A stretch of DNA of 64,000 nt from Kerstersia similis (GCF_965139615.1 NZ_CBCSIQ010000004.1:124001-188000), one strand, 5' to 3'. Shown: positions 48,756-59,067, counted from the stretch's first letter. Numbers and translations are program-made. The notes: generated from the sequence alone by a model not told the origin.

Positions 48756-50723
48756 TTATCGTTGTTGTCCTGGTGGTTCCTGGCGCAATCTCAGGCTGCA
48801 TTCCATGACCAGGCCCGCAGGGCCATTTTCCACGATATCCATCTCCCCGCCAAAGCCTTCGATGATGTTGCGGCTCATGGAAAGCCCGAGCCCCAGGCCT
48901 GCCGGTTTGCTGGTGTAAAACGGGGTGAAGACTTTTTCCCTGGCGGTGGCGCTCAGGCCGGGGCCCTGGTCGCATACCTGGACGCGCAGGTATCCGTCCT
49001 GGCCGGCACAGGCCCGGATGGTGACGCCCGATGCCTGGCCGCGCTGCTGTTCACGGTTGGCATCTATGGCGTTGCGCAGCAGGTTCAGCAGTACTTGCTG
49101 CAAGAGTACGCGGTCGGCATAGACGGGTGGCAGGTCGTCTGGCAGCGATGCGTGAATGGTGACTTGGTGCTGGCTGGCTTCCCAGGCGCAGAGGTGCATG
49201 GCTTCATGGGCCACCTCGGCCAGGTCTATCGCCTGCATGCGGCGCTGATCCTTGCGCAGGAAGGCGCGCAGGCGTTTGATGACGGCTGAGGCATGCGTGG
49301 CATGTTCGGCGATGCGTTCCAGGCCCTGGGCCACGCGAGCAGGTGCCTGGGGGTTGCGATCCGCGTCGCGCAGGTAGCGCTGGCAGGCACCGGCGTAGTT
49401 CATGACGGCAGCCAGGGGCTGGTTGATTTCATGTGCAATGCCCGAGGCCAGCTCGCCCAGGGTGATCAGGCGGCTGGTGTGGGCCAGTTCATCTTCCAGG
49501 CGACGCTTGTTCGCTTCGGCCTGCACGCGTGCCGTGATGTCGCGCAGGACGCTGATGGTTTCGACGACGGCGCCCGTATAGGTGTCGCGGATCGCCCGGC
49601 TGGCGGTTTCGAACCAGAGGTAGTGCCCCATTTGGTGCCGCAAGCGATAGGTCATGGTGTGGTAGCCGTCATCCACCAGCGCGGTTTGCCCCTGGTCGAA
49701 AGGCAGACCGGCATCCTGCGGGTGCAGCAGTTCCCGCAGGTCGCGTCCGCGCAGTTCCTCGGGCCAGTAGCCCAGCAGCGTCCAGGATGCCGGTGAGGCA
49801 TCAAGGAAACAGCCATTCGGATCGTGGCGCGCGATAAGGTCTGTCGTGTTTTCCGTAATGAGGCGGTAAAGCCGCCGCGCTTGTGCCGCTTCGCGCGCTT
49901 CCCGCAGCGCCGAAGTGGCGTCGCGGCAGCGTGCCAGCACGTTGCCGCTGCTCGGGTCGGGGATGAAGCTCCAGAGCAGCAGGCGGCTCTCTACCGCGGC
50001 TTCCATGTGTTCAATGGCACGGCGCTGCACCAGGCAGGTGCGTACGATTTGAGCGTAGTTGACAGGCAGGAAGCGGGTGGCCTGCGCCAGTGTCGCACCG
50101 CCCAGCAGGGCGAGGAAGGCAGGGTTGGCGGCGCAAATGCTGGCGTGCGCATCGAACAGCAAGGAGGGGCGCGGGTCGGCCGCCAGCAATGGCAGGGCCG
50201 TGTGCGCCGGGGGATCGGCGGCCAGCGCCACCAGCGCATCATGCATCCAGGCCAGCCAGTCGCTGCGTTCGCCGTCTTCCAGTTCCGCCAGCAGGATGCC
50301 GGGTGTGCCGCATTCCAGTTCCAGGCGCAAGGCCAGACCACGATTGATGCCGGCGCGCCGCAGGCGTCCCGCCAGCCAGCAGGGCAGGTTGCGCAGTTCC
50401 GTGAGCGCGATACGCGGCGTGTCGCTCATGCGCGCATGGAGGGCCTCGTCGCTGGCGTTCAGCGGATCCCCCTGGCCTGGCGGCAGGTGGTGCTCGCCGA
50501 TGTGACGGTAGGTTTGGGTACCGCTGTGCCAAGTCAGGTAGAACGCACGCAGGATACCGCTGCAATGCTCCAGTGAGCGCAGCAGGGCATCTACCTTGGC
50601 TTCCAGGGGGGCGGCTTGCTTCTGAAGCCGTATCCAGCTGCCCAGGTCGGCGGCCGCCGGAATGGCAGCTGCCTGCATGGTTCCATCCGGGTTTTTGGCT
50701 GCGCTATATGGTAGTTCTTCCAT
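48756..50723 (-). CDS. PAS-domain sensor histidine kinase, FixL-like
   Basis: The 655-residue protein has an N-terminal sensor part (1-170), two PAS-like regions (about 175-275 and 285-405, the second with ITENTTDLIARHDPNGCFLDAS), a HisKA box with His431 in GIAHEINQPLAA, and a HATPase domain (NLLRNAIDAN, DQGPGLS, GLGLGLSMS). No membrane segment is evident, so it is a soluble sensor. With the downstream regulator it probably controls the divergent acyl-CoA synthetase/symporter genes. The ATG at 50723 lacks a clear ribosome site. Confidence 0.92.
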   Translation of the reverse strand: MEELPYSAAKNPDGTMQAAAIPAAADLGSWIRLQKQAAPLEAKVDALLRSLEHCSGILRAFYLTWHSGTQTYRHIGEHHLPPGQGDPLNASDEALHARMSDTPRIALTELRNLPCWLAGRLRRAGINRGLALRLELECGTPGILLAELEDGERSDWLAWMHDALVALAADPPAHTALPLLAADPRPSLLFDAHASICAANPAFLALLGGATLAQATRFLPVNYAQIVRTCLVQRRAIEHMEAAVESRLLLWSFIPDPSSGNVLARCRDATSALREAREAAQARRLYRLITENTTDLIARHDPNGCFLDASPASWTLLGYWPEELRGRDLRELLHPQDAGLPFDQGQTALVDDGYHTMTYRLRHQMGHYLWFETASRAIRDTYTGAVVETISVLRDITARVQAEANKRRLEDELAHTSRLITLGELASGIAHEINQPLAAVMNYAGACQRYLRDADRNPQAPARVAQGLERIAEHATHASAVIKRLRAFLRKDQRRMQAIDLAEVAHEAMHLCAWEASQHQVTIHASLPDDLPPVYADRVLLQQVLLNLLRNAIDANREQQRGQASGVTIRACAGQDGYLRVQVCDQGPGLSATAREKVFTPFYTSKPAGLGLGLSMSRNIIEGFGGEMDIVENGPAGLVMECSLRLRQEPPGQQR

Positions 50724-50878
50724 ATGCTGAATTTTATAATGTATTTATATGGTTGTTATTCTATATGGTGTTGGTACTAATATTATATTTTCTCCTGCGG
50801 ATATATAAACCTTTCCATAAATAGCGGTCTCTGAATGCGAGGGTAGGAGACGGCAACAATATCCAGGAGGCGTGCAGC
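50724..50878. promoter_or_regulatory. Divergent control region between kinase and acyl-CoA synthetase
   Basis: A 155-bp gap with an unusually AT-rich centre (50727-50800, with TTTATAATG, TATTTATATGG and TAATATTATATT) in an otherwise GC-rich stretch. It must hold promoters of both directions. I cannot pick a single -35/-10 pair with confidence. Confidence 0.5.
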
Positions 50879-52507
50879 ATGTCGATTTTTGAAGATGGCC
50901 TTGCCCTGAGCCCGGTCAATCACATTGCGCTCAGTCCGCTGAGTTTCATCGAACGTACGGCCAGTATCTATCCTGGCTATCCCGCCGTGGTGCATGGGGC
51001 GATCCGTCGCAATTGGTCCGACACCTACACGCGTTGCCGACGCCTCGCCTCGGCGCTGGCGGGGCGGGGAGTCGGGCAAGGGGATACGGTAGCCGTCATG
51101 CTGCCGAACATTCCAGCGATGCTGGAGGCCCATTTCGGCGTGCCGATGGTAGGCGCAGTGCTCAATACCTTGAACGTGCGCCTCGACGCGGAAAGCATTG
51201 CCTTCATGCTGCAGCATGGCGAAGCCAAGGTGCTGATTGCAGACCGGGAATATCATCAGGTGGTGCACGCCGCGCTGGGCATGCTGCCGCCGGCGCAGCG
51301 CCCCTTGGTGGTTGATGTCGATGACCCTGAGTATGGCGAGGGCCAGCCCGTCAGCAATCTGGACTACGAGGCATTGCTGGCCGAAGGGGATCCGCTGTAC
51401 GACTGGCAATGGCCGGCGGACGAGTGGCATGCGATTTCGCTCAACTATACCTCGGGTACGACGGGCAATCCCAAAGGGGTGGTCTATCATCATCGCGGTG
51501 CTTTCCTGAATTCGCTGGGCAACCAGATGACGTGGAACCTGGGCAATCATCCGGTTTATCTGTGGACCTTGCCCATGTTCCACTGCAATGGCTGGTGCTA
51601 CCCCTGGACCATTACCGCGCTGGCAGGTACGCATGTGTTCCTGAGGCGCGTCGATCCACAGAAGATCCTGACCCTGATCCGCGACGAGCAGGTCACCCAC
51701 CTCTGCGGCGCGCCCATCGTGCTCAATGCGCTGGTCAACATGCCCGATTCGGCCAAGGCCGCCATCGACCATCCCGTCAAGGCCATGGTGGCGGGTGCGG
51801 CACCCCCCGCCAAGGTGATTGGCGCCGTGGAGGAAATGGGGATCAGCGTTACCCACGTTTATGGCTTGACCGAAGTTTATGGGCCGGTAGTGGTGTGTGC
51901 CTGGCACGAGGCATGGGATGCCTTGCCGCTGGAGCAGCGTGCCGTGCTCAAGGCGCGCCAGGGCATGCGCTATCCCACCATGGAAGGGGTAATGGTGGCG
52001 GATCCCAAGACGCTGGAGCCGACGCCGCGTGACGGCCAGACTATGGGCGAGATTTTCATGCGCGGCAATACGGTGATGAAAGGCTATCTGAAGAACTCCA
52101 GGGCAACGGCAGAGGCCTTTACGGGGGGCTGGTTCCACACTGGCGACCTGGCCGTATGGCATCCGGATGGCTATGTCGAGATTCGCGACCGGCTCAAGGA
52201 CATCATTATTTCTGGTGGTGAGAATATTTCCACGATCGAAGTCGAGGGCGTGCTCTACCGTCATCCTGCCGTGCTGGAAGCGGCCGTGGTGGCCAGGCCG
52301 GATGAGAAGTGGGGAGAGACACCGTGCGCGTTCATCACACTCAAGCCCAACCATGACGGCGTGACGGAAGGCGAGTTGATCGCGTTCTGTCGGGAGCTCC
52401 TGGCTGGCTTCAAGGTACCGCGCACCGTGGTGTTCGCGGAGTTGCCCAAGACATCGACAGGCAAGATCCAGAAGTTCGTGCTTAGCGATCATGCCCGGTC
52501 CCTGTGA
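50879..52507 (+). CDS. AMP-forming acyl-CoA synthetase
   Basis: The 542-residue protein has the ANL-superfamily AMP-binding motif YTSGTTGNPKG at 190-200, HVYGLTEVYGP, GEIFMRGNTVMKGYL, GWFHTGDLAVWHPDGY, and the C-terminal catalytic lysine in TSTGKIQKF near 530. It activates an organic acid to its CoA ester; the substrate (short/medium-chain or methylmercaptopropionate-like acid) cannot be fixed. AGGAGG site ahead. Divergent from the kinase gene over a 155-bp AT-rich control region, which suggests regulation by the FixJ-like protein. Confidence 0.9.
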   Translation: MSIFEDGLALSPVNHIALSPLSFIERTASIYPGYPAVVHGAIRRNWSDTYTRCRRLASALAGRGVGQGDTVAVMLPNIPAMLEAHFGVPMVGAVLNTLNVRLDAESIAFMLQHGEAKVLIADREYHQVVHAALGMLPPAQRPLVVDVDDPEYGEGQPVSNLDYEALLAEGDPLYDWQWPADEWHAISLNYTSGTTGNPKGVVYHHRGAFLNSLGNQMTWNLGNHPVYLWTLPMFHCNGWCYPWTITALAGTHVFLRRVDPQKILTLIRDEQVTHLCGAPIVLNALVNMPDSAKAAIDHPVKAMVAGAAPPAKVIGAVEEMGISVTHVYGLTEVYGPVVVCAWHEAWDALPLEQRAVLKARQGMRYPTMEGVMVADPKTLEPTPRDGQTMGEIFMRGNTVMKGYLKNSRATAEAFTGGWFHTGDLAVWHPDGYVEIRDRLKDIIISGGENISTIEVEGVLYRHPAVLEAAVVARPDEKWGETPCAFITLKPNHDGVTEGELIAFCRELLAGFKVPRTVVFAELPKTSTGKIQKFVLSDHARSL

Positions 52508-52762
52508 GCGGTGAGGCAGGGACGCCGCGGCCTTTGTGCCGGGTGTGTCCATTGCTTCTCCGGCTTCGTCGGGATGCCAGCGACAGCTGCTAGGGCTGTC
52601 CTTCATTTTCTTTGTTTTTTTCATGCTGCTGCGTTCCGCTGGCGCAGCAGCCGGATGGCGCACGCCTGGGCCCGCTCAACGCGTCTCTGGGCCAAGAGGG
52701 GCTCCATCTGTTTTTTCCAAGTGCTTCATGCTGCATGCCACACAACAACAACGGAGATACGC

Positions 52763-53092
52763 ATGACCCAGAATGTCACCCAGGATGACGGAATCTACGC
52801 CCGCATCCGCCGTAATCCCAAGTTCCTGCGGCTTGCCCGCAGCCGCTCTCACCTGGCATGGTCGCTGACCGCCATTGTGCTTGGTGCCTACTATGTCTAT
52901 ATGCTGGTAGTCGCTTTTGCGCCGCAATGGCTGCATACGCCTCTCAGTCTTCACGGCGCCATCACCTGGGGCATACCTGTTGGCGCTGCCATCATCATCG
53001 TTTCCTGGATATTGACCGGTTGGTACGTGTATCGCGCCAATACCCGCTTTGACCGCCTCAGCGCGGAAGTAATCGAGGAGGGCAAGCAATGA
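52763..53092 (+). CDS. yjcH: DUF485 membrane protein
   Basis: The 109-residue protein has two membrane segments ([20 protein letters not shown] and [20 protein letters not shown]) and an [14 protein letters not shown]-terminal motif typical of DUF485/YjcH. Such genes are regularly co-encoded with acetate symporters, overlapping actP here by 4 bases. It is likely a small partner subunit or assembly factor. 255 bases separate it from the synthetase gene. Confidence 0.9.
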   Translation: MTQNVTQDDGIYARIRRNPKFLRLARSRSHLAWSLTAIVLGAYYVYMLVVAFAPQWLHTPLSLHGAITWGIPVGAAIIIVSWILTGWYVYRANTRFDRLSAEVIEEGKQ

Positions 53093-54741
53093 GCGCACGC
53101 CTGATTGCTTCACTGGCCACCGCATTGCTGCCTGCCGCGGCGCTGGCGGATACGCCGGCCAAGTCGCCGATCAACTATGCCGCCATCGGCATGTTTTTCG
53201 TCTTTGTTGCCGCGACGCTTGCCATTACCTGGTGGGCGGCCCGCCAAACACGTTCCACCTCGGATTTCTATACGGCAGGTGGCGGCATCAGCGGTTTCCA
53301 GAACGGCCTGGCCATCGCTGGCGATTACATGTCGGCTGCAACCTTGCTGGGCCTGTCCAGTCTGGTGTTTGCCAGCGGCTATGACGGTTTTGTCTATACC
53401 ATCGGCTTCTTCGTCGGCTGGCCCATCATTACCTTCCTGATGGCGGAACGGTTGCGCAACCTGGGGCGCTATACCTTCGCCGATATTGTGTCCTACCGCC
53501 TGGACCAGAGCCGCGTCAGGACGTTCGCAGCCTTTGGGTCACTGACTGTCGTTTGCTGCTACCTCATCGTGCAGATGGTGGGAGCAGGCCAGCTTATCAA
53601 GCTGCTATTTGGTCTGGACTATCCCGTGGCGGTCGTGGTGGTGGGAGTGCTGATGCTGGTCTATGTGATCTTCGGCGGCATGATTGCGACCACCTGGGTG
53701 CAGATCATCAAGGCCGTGCTACTGTTGGCTGGCGGTGTGAGCCTGGCGTGGATGGCGTTGGCCGAGTTCGATTTCAGTTTGAATACCCTGGCGCAACGGG
53801 CCGTGGATGCGCATGCTCAGGGTTGGAGCATCATGGGGCCTGCCAGCCTGATGTCCAATCCTGTCAATGCGGTGTCCATGTCGCTGGGCCTGGTGTTCGG
53901 CATCGCCGGCTTGCCGCACATCCTGATGCGTTTCTTTACCGTGCCCAACGCCAAGGAAGCGCGCAAGTCGGTGTTCTATGCCACCGGTTTTATCGGCTTT
54001 TTCTTCCTGGTGGTATGCGTGCTGGGTTTCGCGGCGATCGTGATCGTGGGCACCAATCCTGCCTACTTCGTCGATGGCAAGATAGGCGGAGTGCTGGTCG
54101 GTGGCGGCAATATGGTGGCCATGCACCTGGCCCAGGCCGTGGGTGGCAATCTGTTCCTGGGCTTTCTGTCGGCCGTAGCGTTTGCAACGATTCTGGCCGT
54201 GGTGGCGGGGCTGGCGCTGGCTGGTGCGTCGGCGATCTCCCACGACTTGTATGCGACGGTGATCAAGCGCGGCCAGGCATCGGAAAAACAGGAGTTGCGA
54301 GTATCGCGAATCGCCACCGTGGGGCTGGGGATCATTGCGATTTTGCTCGGTATCCTGTTTGAGAAAATGAATGTGGCGTTCCTGGTGGGCCTGACATTCG
54401 GCGTGGCGGCGTCAGCCAATTTCCCTGTGCTGATCATGGCCATGTACTGGAAAGGGCTGACCACGCGCGGCGCCTTGTATGGCGGTACGGTCGGTTTGGT
54501 CACGGCGCTGGGAATGATCATTCTTTCCCCCGCTGTCTGGGTGACAGTGCTGGGGCATGACAAGGCCATTTTCCCGTATGACCATCCGGCGCTGTTCTCC
54601 ATGCCGCTGGCCTTCCTGACCATGATAGTCGTCTCACGCCTGGATACCAGCGCCCGCGCGCGTGCCGAGCGTCAGGCCTTTGATGATCAGTTTGTCCGTG
54701 CGCAAACGGGGCTGGGCGCGGCCAGCGCTTCCAGCCACTAA
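53089..54741 (+). CDS. actP: Cation/acetate symporter ActP
   Basis: The 550-residue SSS-family protein has a signal-like start ([19 protein letters not shown]), about 13 membrane helices, and the hallmarks [34 protein letters not shown] and [19 protein letters not shown]. It imports acetate or a similar short-chain acid with sodium or protons. Together with DUF485 and an acyl-CoA synthetase it makes an uptake-and-activation unit. Confidence 0.94.
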   Translation: MSARLIASLATALLPAAALADTPAKSPINYAAIGMFFVFVAATLAITWWAARQTRSTSDFYTAGGGISGFQNGLAIAGDYMSAATLLGLSSLVFASGYDGFVYTIGFFVGWPIITFLMAERLRNLGRYTFADIVSYRLDQSRVRTFAAFGSLTVVCCYLIVQMVGAGQLIKLLFGLDYPVAVVVVGVLMLVYVIFGGMIATTWVQIIKAVLLLAGGVSLAWMALAEFDFSLNTLAQRAVDAHAQGWSIMGPASLMSNPVNAVSMSLGLVFGIAGLPHILMRFFTVPNAKEARKSVFYATGFIGFFFLVVCVLGFAAIVIVGTNPAYFVDGKIGGVLVGGGNMVAMHLAQAVGGNLFLGFLSAVAFATILAVVAGLALAGASAISHDLYATVIKRGQASEKQELRVSRIATVGLGIIAILLGILFEKMNVAFLVGLTFGVAASANFPVLIMAMYWKGLTTRGALYGGTVGLVTALGMIILSPAVWVTVLGHDKAIFPYDHPALFSMPLAFLTMIVVSRLDTSARARAERQAFDDQFVRAQTGLGAASASSH

Positions 54742-54749
54742 GGCCCGGG

Positions 54750-55655
54750 TCAGCTTGCGTGTGCGGCCTTGCGCTTTTTGGCGCCGGGCCGCCATTCGCT
54801 GACCAGGACGCCTAGTACAACCAGGACGCCGCCCGCCAAGGCGAGTGCAGGCAGGCGTTCTCCGGCAATTCGGCCGATCAGTCCGGCCCAGACCGGTTCA
54901 CCGGCATAGATGATGGCGGCCCGGGAGGGTTCGACCGAGCGCTGTGCCCAGTTCATCGTGAGCTGGATCAGCGCGCTGGCCAGGCCCATGCCGCCTGCCA
55001 GCAACAGCAGCGTCCATGAAAAAGGCGGAATGGCGGTCTCGCCGCCCAAGGGCATCATGGCGAAGGCGATCAGCGAGGCCGCCGCCAGCTGTACGACGGT
55101 GACGCGGCGGACATCGACACTGCGGGCGAAGTGGCCGATCAGGACGATTTCCACGGCAATCGCGATGGCGCACAGGATGGTGATGAGTTGCCCCGCATTC
55201 AGGGAAATGGCGCCAACGCCGTTGCCCGTCAGCAAAACCAGTCCCAGGAAGGCAAGCGCAACGCCTAGCCAGGTCATCAGGTGTGGTGTTTTGCGGAAGA
55301 CCAGCCATTGCAGCAAGGGCACGATGGGGACATAGAGCGCAGTCAGGAACGCTGACTCACTGCTGGTGATGCTTTGCAGGCCGATCGTCTGTGCGCCATA
55401 GCCGACGGCAATCGACGCCCCGATGGCTGTTCCGGCAAATACATCTCGCCAGGTCAAGCCGCGCAGGATGCGCAGCGAAAAAATGCCCACCGCCAGCGCG
55501 GCGGCGGCGAAACGGCAGCCGACGAAGAACAGCGGCGTACTGGCGCTGAGCGCATGTTGCACGGCGAGGAACGTGCCGCCCCAGACCATGGTGATAAGAA
55601 CCAGGGCGATTTGAGGCGCGAGCGGCGTGCTGGAACCAGGATTAGTCTTGTGCAT
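54750..55655 (-). CDS. EamA/DMT-family exporter
   Basis: The product has ten membrane helices in two EamA repeats (ALVLITMVWGGTFLAVQ and the later YAGEPVWAGLIGRIAGERL). It starts MHKTNPGSSTPLAPQ here at ATG 55655, placed by the TATATT -10 ending just upstream, which would give a leaderless message. A longer form from ATG 55715 has an AGGA site but would cover the operators. It is divergent from an XRE-cupin regulator and probably exports a metabolite under its control. Confidence 0.85.
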   Translation of the reverse strand: MHKTNPGSSTPLAPQIALVLITMVWGGTFLAVQHALSASTPLFFVGCRFAAAALAVGIFSLRILRGLTWRDVFAGTAIGASIAVGYGAQTIGLQSITSSESAFLTALYVPIVPLLQWLVFRKTPHLMTWLGVALAFLGLVLLTGNGVGAISLNAGQLITILCAIAIAVEIVLIGHFARSVDVRRVTVVQLAAASLIAFAMMPLGGETAIPPFSWTLLLLAGGMGLASALIQLTMNWAQRSVEPSRAAIIYAGEPVWAGLIGRIAGERLPALALAGGVLVVLGVLVSEWRPGAKKRKAAHAS

Positions 55656-55656
55656 A

Positions 55657-55697
55657 ATATTGCACAATATAGGGTGCGGATCTATTTTGTGCAATAT
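55657..55697. promoter_or_regulatory. Overlapping divergent promoters with inverted operator pair
   Basis: Site 1, ATATTGCACAATAT at 55657-55670, and site 2, TTTGTGCAATAT at 55686-55697, share the motif TTGTGCAATAT in opposite orientations. Rightward: TTGCAC (55661-55666), 17 bp, TATTTT. Leftward: TTGCAC and TATATT, also 17 bp apart. Each -35/-10 falls in an operator, so one factor could control both genes. Confidence 0.75.
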
Positions 55698-55735
55698 ATT
55701 GCGTTTTACTGTCATTCTTCCTGGGAGCCTGCGAT

Positions 55736-56296
55736 ATGACGAAGAGGAGCGAGTCTCAAGGCGTGCTGAGCCATGTGGGCGCCAATGTCAGGCATTTCCG
55801 GGATGTCTGCGGCTTGAGCCAGCAGGCCCTGGCCGACGCGTCAGGCGTGAGCCGCCGTACCATTGCTGCGCTGGAAGCGGGAGAAGCCAACATCAGTCTG
55901 GCGAAACTGGCTTTGCTGGCCGAGGTGCTGAAAATTGACTTCGGAACGCTGGTCAGCCCGCCTGAGCGTCGCGGCAGCCGCCAACTTGATGTGGAAACCT
56001 GGCGCGGCAAGCTGCCTGGCAGCCTGGCGATGCTACATTGTTCGGCGCTGGCCAAACGGGAGGCGGAGCTGTGGTCCTGGACCCTGGCGCCGGGTGAGCG
56101 CTATGACGCAGAGCCAGACCCTGAGGGTTGGAGCGAACTGTTGTACATCATCGAAGGCACGTTGACGCTGGAGATCAATGGCAGCGCGATGATTCTGCCG
56201 GCGGGGGCTTCCATTGCCTATGCCAGTTCGGTGCAGTACGCCTATGTGAATGCGCACGGCGACATGGTGCGCTTTATACGCAATGTCGTAGTGTGA
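55736..56296 (+). CDS. XRE-cupin transcriptional regulator
   Basis: The 186-residue protein has a helix-turn-helix at about 12-65 (VCGLSQQALADASGVSRRTIAALEAGEANISLAKL, quoted in part) and a C-terminal cupin at about 110-183 (ELLYIIEGTLTLEINGSAMILPAGASIAY, quoted in part). It would bind a small ligand and regulate the divergent exporter gene through the palindromic operators. GGGAG site before the ATG. Confidence 0.92.
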   Translation: MTKRSESQGVLSHVGANVRHFRDVCGLSQQALADASGVSRRTIAALEAGEANISLAKLALLAEVLKIDFGTLVSPPERRGSRQLDVETWRGKLPGSLAMLHCSALAKREAELWSWTLAPGERYDAEPDPEGWSELLYIIEGTLTLEINGSAMILPAGASIAYASSVQYAYVNAHGDMVRFIRNVVV

Positions 56297-56388
56297 TACG
56301 GCTTGGGCGAATGGGACGCCGCTGGCGCGCCGTGATGCACCGTGAATGTGCGGTTTGCGGCCAGCCGCGAGCCGCTGGCCGCGGTGTT

Positions 56389-57072
56389 TCAGGTGCGTGA
56401 TGGCAGCAGTGCCAGGATGGTATCCCACAACGCTTCGGGATGTTCGACGTAGGCATCGGCACCCCAGCGTTTGGCCTGCGAGGGTTCGCAATAGCCAAAG
56501 CCGACCGCAATGGTACGGGTACCCGCATCGCGTCCGGCAATGATGTCTCGTTCGTCGTCGCCCACATAGATCGTATCTTCGGGGCGGTAGCCAGCCAGGC
56601 GGATGGCATGGGCAACCGGCTCGGGATGGGGCTTGGCGTGCGCGCACGTGTCGCCGCAGACGGTCGCTGCACTGCGCCGGCTCAGGTCCAGGAAGTCGAT
56701 GATGGGCAAGGCCAGGCGCTCGACCTTATTGGTGACGATGCCCCAACCCAGGCCGTGGCTTTCCAGGTTTTCCAGCAGGGCGGGAATGCCGGGGAAGAGG
56801 TCGGTGCGTTCGGTCATGCAGGCGGCGTAATCTGCCAGGAACTGCTGTCGGGTGGCTTCGAAATCGGGATGCTCGCGTTCCAGGCCGAGCGCGACGCGCA
56901 GCAGCCCAGGGGCACCTTGGGAGGCGACGGGGCGCAGGGCTTCGTAAGGCAAGTCCGCCAGGCCGCGGTAACGGCGTTGCTGGTTGGCGGCTTCGGCCAG
57001 ATCGGGCGCCGAGTCGGCCAGTGTGCCGTCGAAGTCGAATAACACCAGGCCCTGATAAGTCTCGCTACTCAT
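56389..57072 (-). CDS. gph: HAD-family phosphoglycolate phosphatase
   Basis: The 227-residue protein has the HAD nucleophile motif [11 protein letters not shown] (Asp13, Asp15), ITNKVE-type motif II ([11 protein letters not shown]), and motif III/IV ([23 protein letters not shown]). It removes phosphate from 2-phosphoglycolate, which arises during DNA repair. It overlaps ubiG by 4 bases (ATGA), an order common in betaproteobacteria. Confidence 0.9.
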   Translation of the reverse strand: MSSETYQGLVLFDFDGTLADSAPDLAEAANQQRRYRGLADLPYEALRPVASQGAPGLLRVALGLEREHPDFEATRQQFLADYAACMTERTDLFPGIPALLENLESHGLGWGIVTNKVERLALPIIDFLDLSRRSAATVCGDTCAHAKPHPEPVAHAIRLAGYRPEDTIYVGDDERDIIAGRDAGTRTIAVGFGYCEPSQAKRWGADAYVEHPEALWDTILALLPSRT

Positions 57073-57797
57073 TTTTTCGTTGCCATCATGTAGTTGACCG
57101 AGGTGTCGCCGGACAGGCGATAGCGCTGGGTCAGCGGGTTGTATTCCATGCCGCGCATGCCCAGCGCCGTCAGCCCGGCGCGGCGTACATAAGCGGCCAG
57201 TTCGCTGGGCTTGATGAATTTGTCATGCTGGTGCGTACCGCGCGGCAGTAGCTTGAGCACATATTCGGCGCCGATGATCGCAAACAGGAAAGACTTGGCA
57301 TTGCGATTCAAGGTGGAGAATGTCGCTAATCCACCGGGCTTGAGCAGGGTGGCGCAAGCCTGCACGACAGAGGCAGGATCCGGCACGTGTTCCAGCATTT
57401 CCATGCAGGTAACGACGTCGTAGCTGCCGGGCTCGCGTTCAGCCAGGGCTTCGACGGCGATGGATTCATATTCGACCTTGATGCCGCTTTCCAGGCTGTG
57501 CAGCCGCGCGACCTGCAGCGAGGCATCGGCCAGGTCTATGCCTTTGACTTCAGCCCCCTGGGCCGCCATGCTTTCGGCCAGGATCCCGCCACCACAGCCG
57601 ACGTCCAGAATTCGCAGGCCATTGAGGGAACCTCCTGCCTGTTCGCGTATCCAACCCAGACGTAAGGGGTTGATGACATGCAAGGGCTTGAATTCACTTT
57701 CGGGATCCCACCAGCGGGAGGCGAGGGCGCTGAACTTGTCCAGTTCGGCCTGGCTGACGTTGTGATGCTCGGTGGCAGGCTTGGATGTGGTGGTCAT
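57069..57797 (-). CDS. ubiG: Ubiquinone biosynthesis O-methyltransferase UbiG
   Basis: The 242-residue protein has the SAM motif [16 protein letters not shown] at about 63-78 and the UbiG segments [19 protein letters not shown] and [12 protein letters not shown]. It catalyses both O-methylation steps of ubiquinone synthesis. First gene of a two-gene operon with gph. Confidence 0.96.
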   Translation of the reverse strand: MTTTSKPATEHHNVSQAELDKFSALASRWWDPESEFKPLHVINPLRLGWIREQAGGSLNGLRILDVGCGGGILAESMAAQGAEVKGIDLADASLQVARLHSLESGIKVEYESIAVEALAEREPGSYDVVTCMEMLEHVPDPASVVQACATLLKPGGLATFSTLNRNAKSFLFAIIGAEYVLKLLPRGTHQHDKFIKPSELAAYVRRAGLTALGMRGMEYNPLTQRYRLSGDTSVNYMMATKK

Positions 57798-57888
57798 GGC
57801 ACGAGGAATGTCAGTGAAGAGGGCCCTGGCCCTGCAACGTTAACTGGTCTGCCCAGGCTGGGCCCTGAAGGTCGGGCGGCGCATGGGC

Positions 57889-57919
57889 AAAAAAAAGGGT
57901 TCCGAAACCGGAACCCTTT
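57889..57919 (-). terminator. Terminator of the OmpA-like gene
   Basis: Plus-strand GGGTTCCG (57897-57904), loop AAAC, CGGAACCC (57909-57916), preceded by an A-run at 57889-57896, which is a T-run on the leftward strand. Confidence 0.9.
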
Positions 57920-57959
57920 CATTGTAAGCCGTCAGCCAGAAAACTGGCTGCCTGGCTTA

Positions 57960-58571
57960 TTAACGGCTGTAACGCGTACCGACGATTTCGATTTCCACGC
58001 GACGGTTCTTGGCGCGGCCTTCGGCAGTGCGGTTGTTGGCGATCGGGTCAGCCTTGCCCTTGCCTTCCGTGTAGATACGGTTGGGGTCAATGCCTTGCTC
58101 AACCAGGTAGTTCTTCACGGTCTGGGCGCGACGCTCGGACAGCTTCAGGTTGTAGGCGTCCGTGCCGATCCAGTCGGTGTAACCAACAGCGATGATGGTT
58201 TCCAGGTCGATGGCCTTGGCTTGAGCAGCGACTTGATCCAGCAGCTGACGGCCTTCCGGCTTCAGGTTGTATTTGTCGAAGTCAAAGAAGGTGTCGGCAT
58301 TGAAGACGACCTTGGTCGCGACAACGGCGGGGGCGGGCTTGGGAGCCGGAGCCGGAGCCGGAGCAGCTTCAGCAACGGGTACACCGTCGCAGCCAGGAAC
58401 GCCAGTAGCGGGCGTCCAGAAAGCATCGCGCCAGCACAGTTCGCCGTTGACGTTGCGCCAGACTTCGCCGGAGCTGTTGCGCCAGTTGTCCACATTCTGA
58501 GCGGAAGCGGCGCCAGCGGCCGTGACGGCGGCGAACGCAAGCGCCAGAGCGAATTTGGAGGGCTTGTTCAT
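57960..58571 (-). CDS. ompA: OmpA-family protein, short N-terminal domain
   Basis: The 203-residue protein has a signal peptide (ALALAFAAVTAAGAASA, cleaved after about 24). A 50-residue segment contains WRNSSGEVWRNVNGELCWRD, followed by a Pro/Ala linker (APAPAPKPAPA). The C-terminal OmpA peptidoglycan-binding domain has FFDFDKYNLKPEGRQLLD and GYTDWIGTDAYN with SERRAQTVKNYL. It lacks an eight-strand barrel, so it tethers the envelope like Bordetella-type OmpA. AGGAG site next to ATG 58571. Confidence 0.9.
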   Translation of the reverse strand: MNKPSKFALALAFAAVTAAGAASAQNVDNWRNSSGEVWRNVNGELCWRDAFWTPATGVPGCDGVPVAEAAPAPAPAPKPAPAVVATKVVFNADTFFDFDKYNLKPEGRQLLDQVAAQAKAIDLETIIAVGYTDWIGTDAYNLKLSERRAQTVKNYLVEQGIDPNRIYTEGKGKADPIANNRTAEGRAKNRRVEIEIVGTRYSR

Positions 58572-59067
58572 ATTTCTCCTCGTTAAGCTTGAAGCTGAAT
58601 AAGTGACTTGCAGCGAATCCCCCGCCACAATCAGGAAGCGGGGCCAGTATAGCAATGCAAGGCTTGTTTGGCGCATTCATTGCTGGGGGCTTCCTGCGTG
58701 CCTGAAGTTAATCTTACGGTGATTTCGTCGCTTTCGGCTTGCAGCGTGGGGCGATTGACCTTTCCTTTGTGGATTTCTGGCGCTTGGGCCATTTTTCTTG
58801 TTGGTTTTTGGCAACAATGACCTGGGAAGGGGGAGCGGGCATGCATTTGCTTCGGATGACAACCCGCACCAGGCGGGAAACCATGGTTTTTGGCCGCCAA
58901 TGCTAGAATGACTCGTTTAGTCCGCCATGTTTACGTGCGTATGCACGAGGCCTGTCTGCCTGCGCTGCTGCGTGGGCGCAGGCGGGCGCGGCATCAGGCC
59001 CTTTCCGGGGCGGGCGTCGCGTGACATGCCGGTGGGCAGTAACTGATTTTGGATAGCCGCCACAACT
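58572..59067. promoter_or_regulatory. Divergent gap between the OmpA-like gene and gyrA
   Basis: No credible gene. A leftward extended -10 (TGC-TATACT, plus 58646-58651 for the hexamer) can serve the OmpA-like gene. A rightward extended -10 (TGC-TAGAAT, hexamer 58904-58909) can serve gyrA, leaving a leader of about 150 bases. Neither has a strong -35. Confidence 0.6.

Noticed and set aside
50783..52663. Long leftward frame (626 codons) opposite the acyl-CoA synthetase
   Set aside because: Antisense shadow caused by GC-rich codon bias; the plus-strand protein has full ANL motifs.
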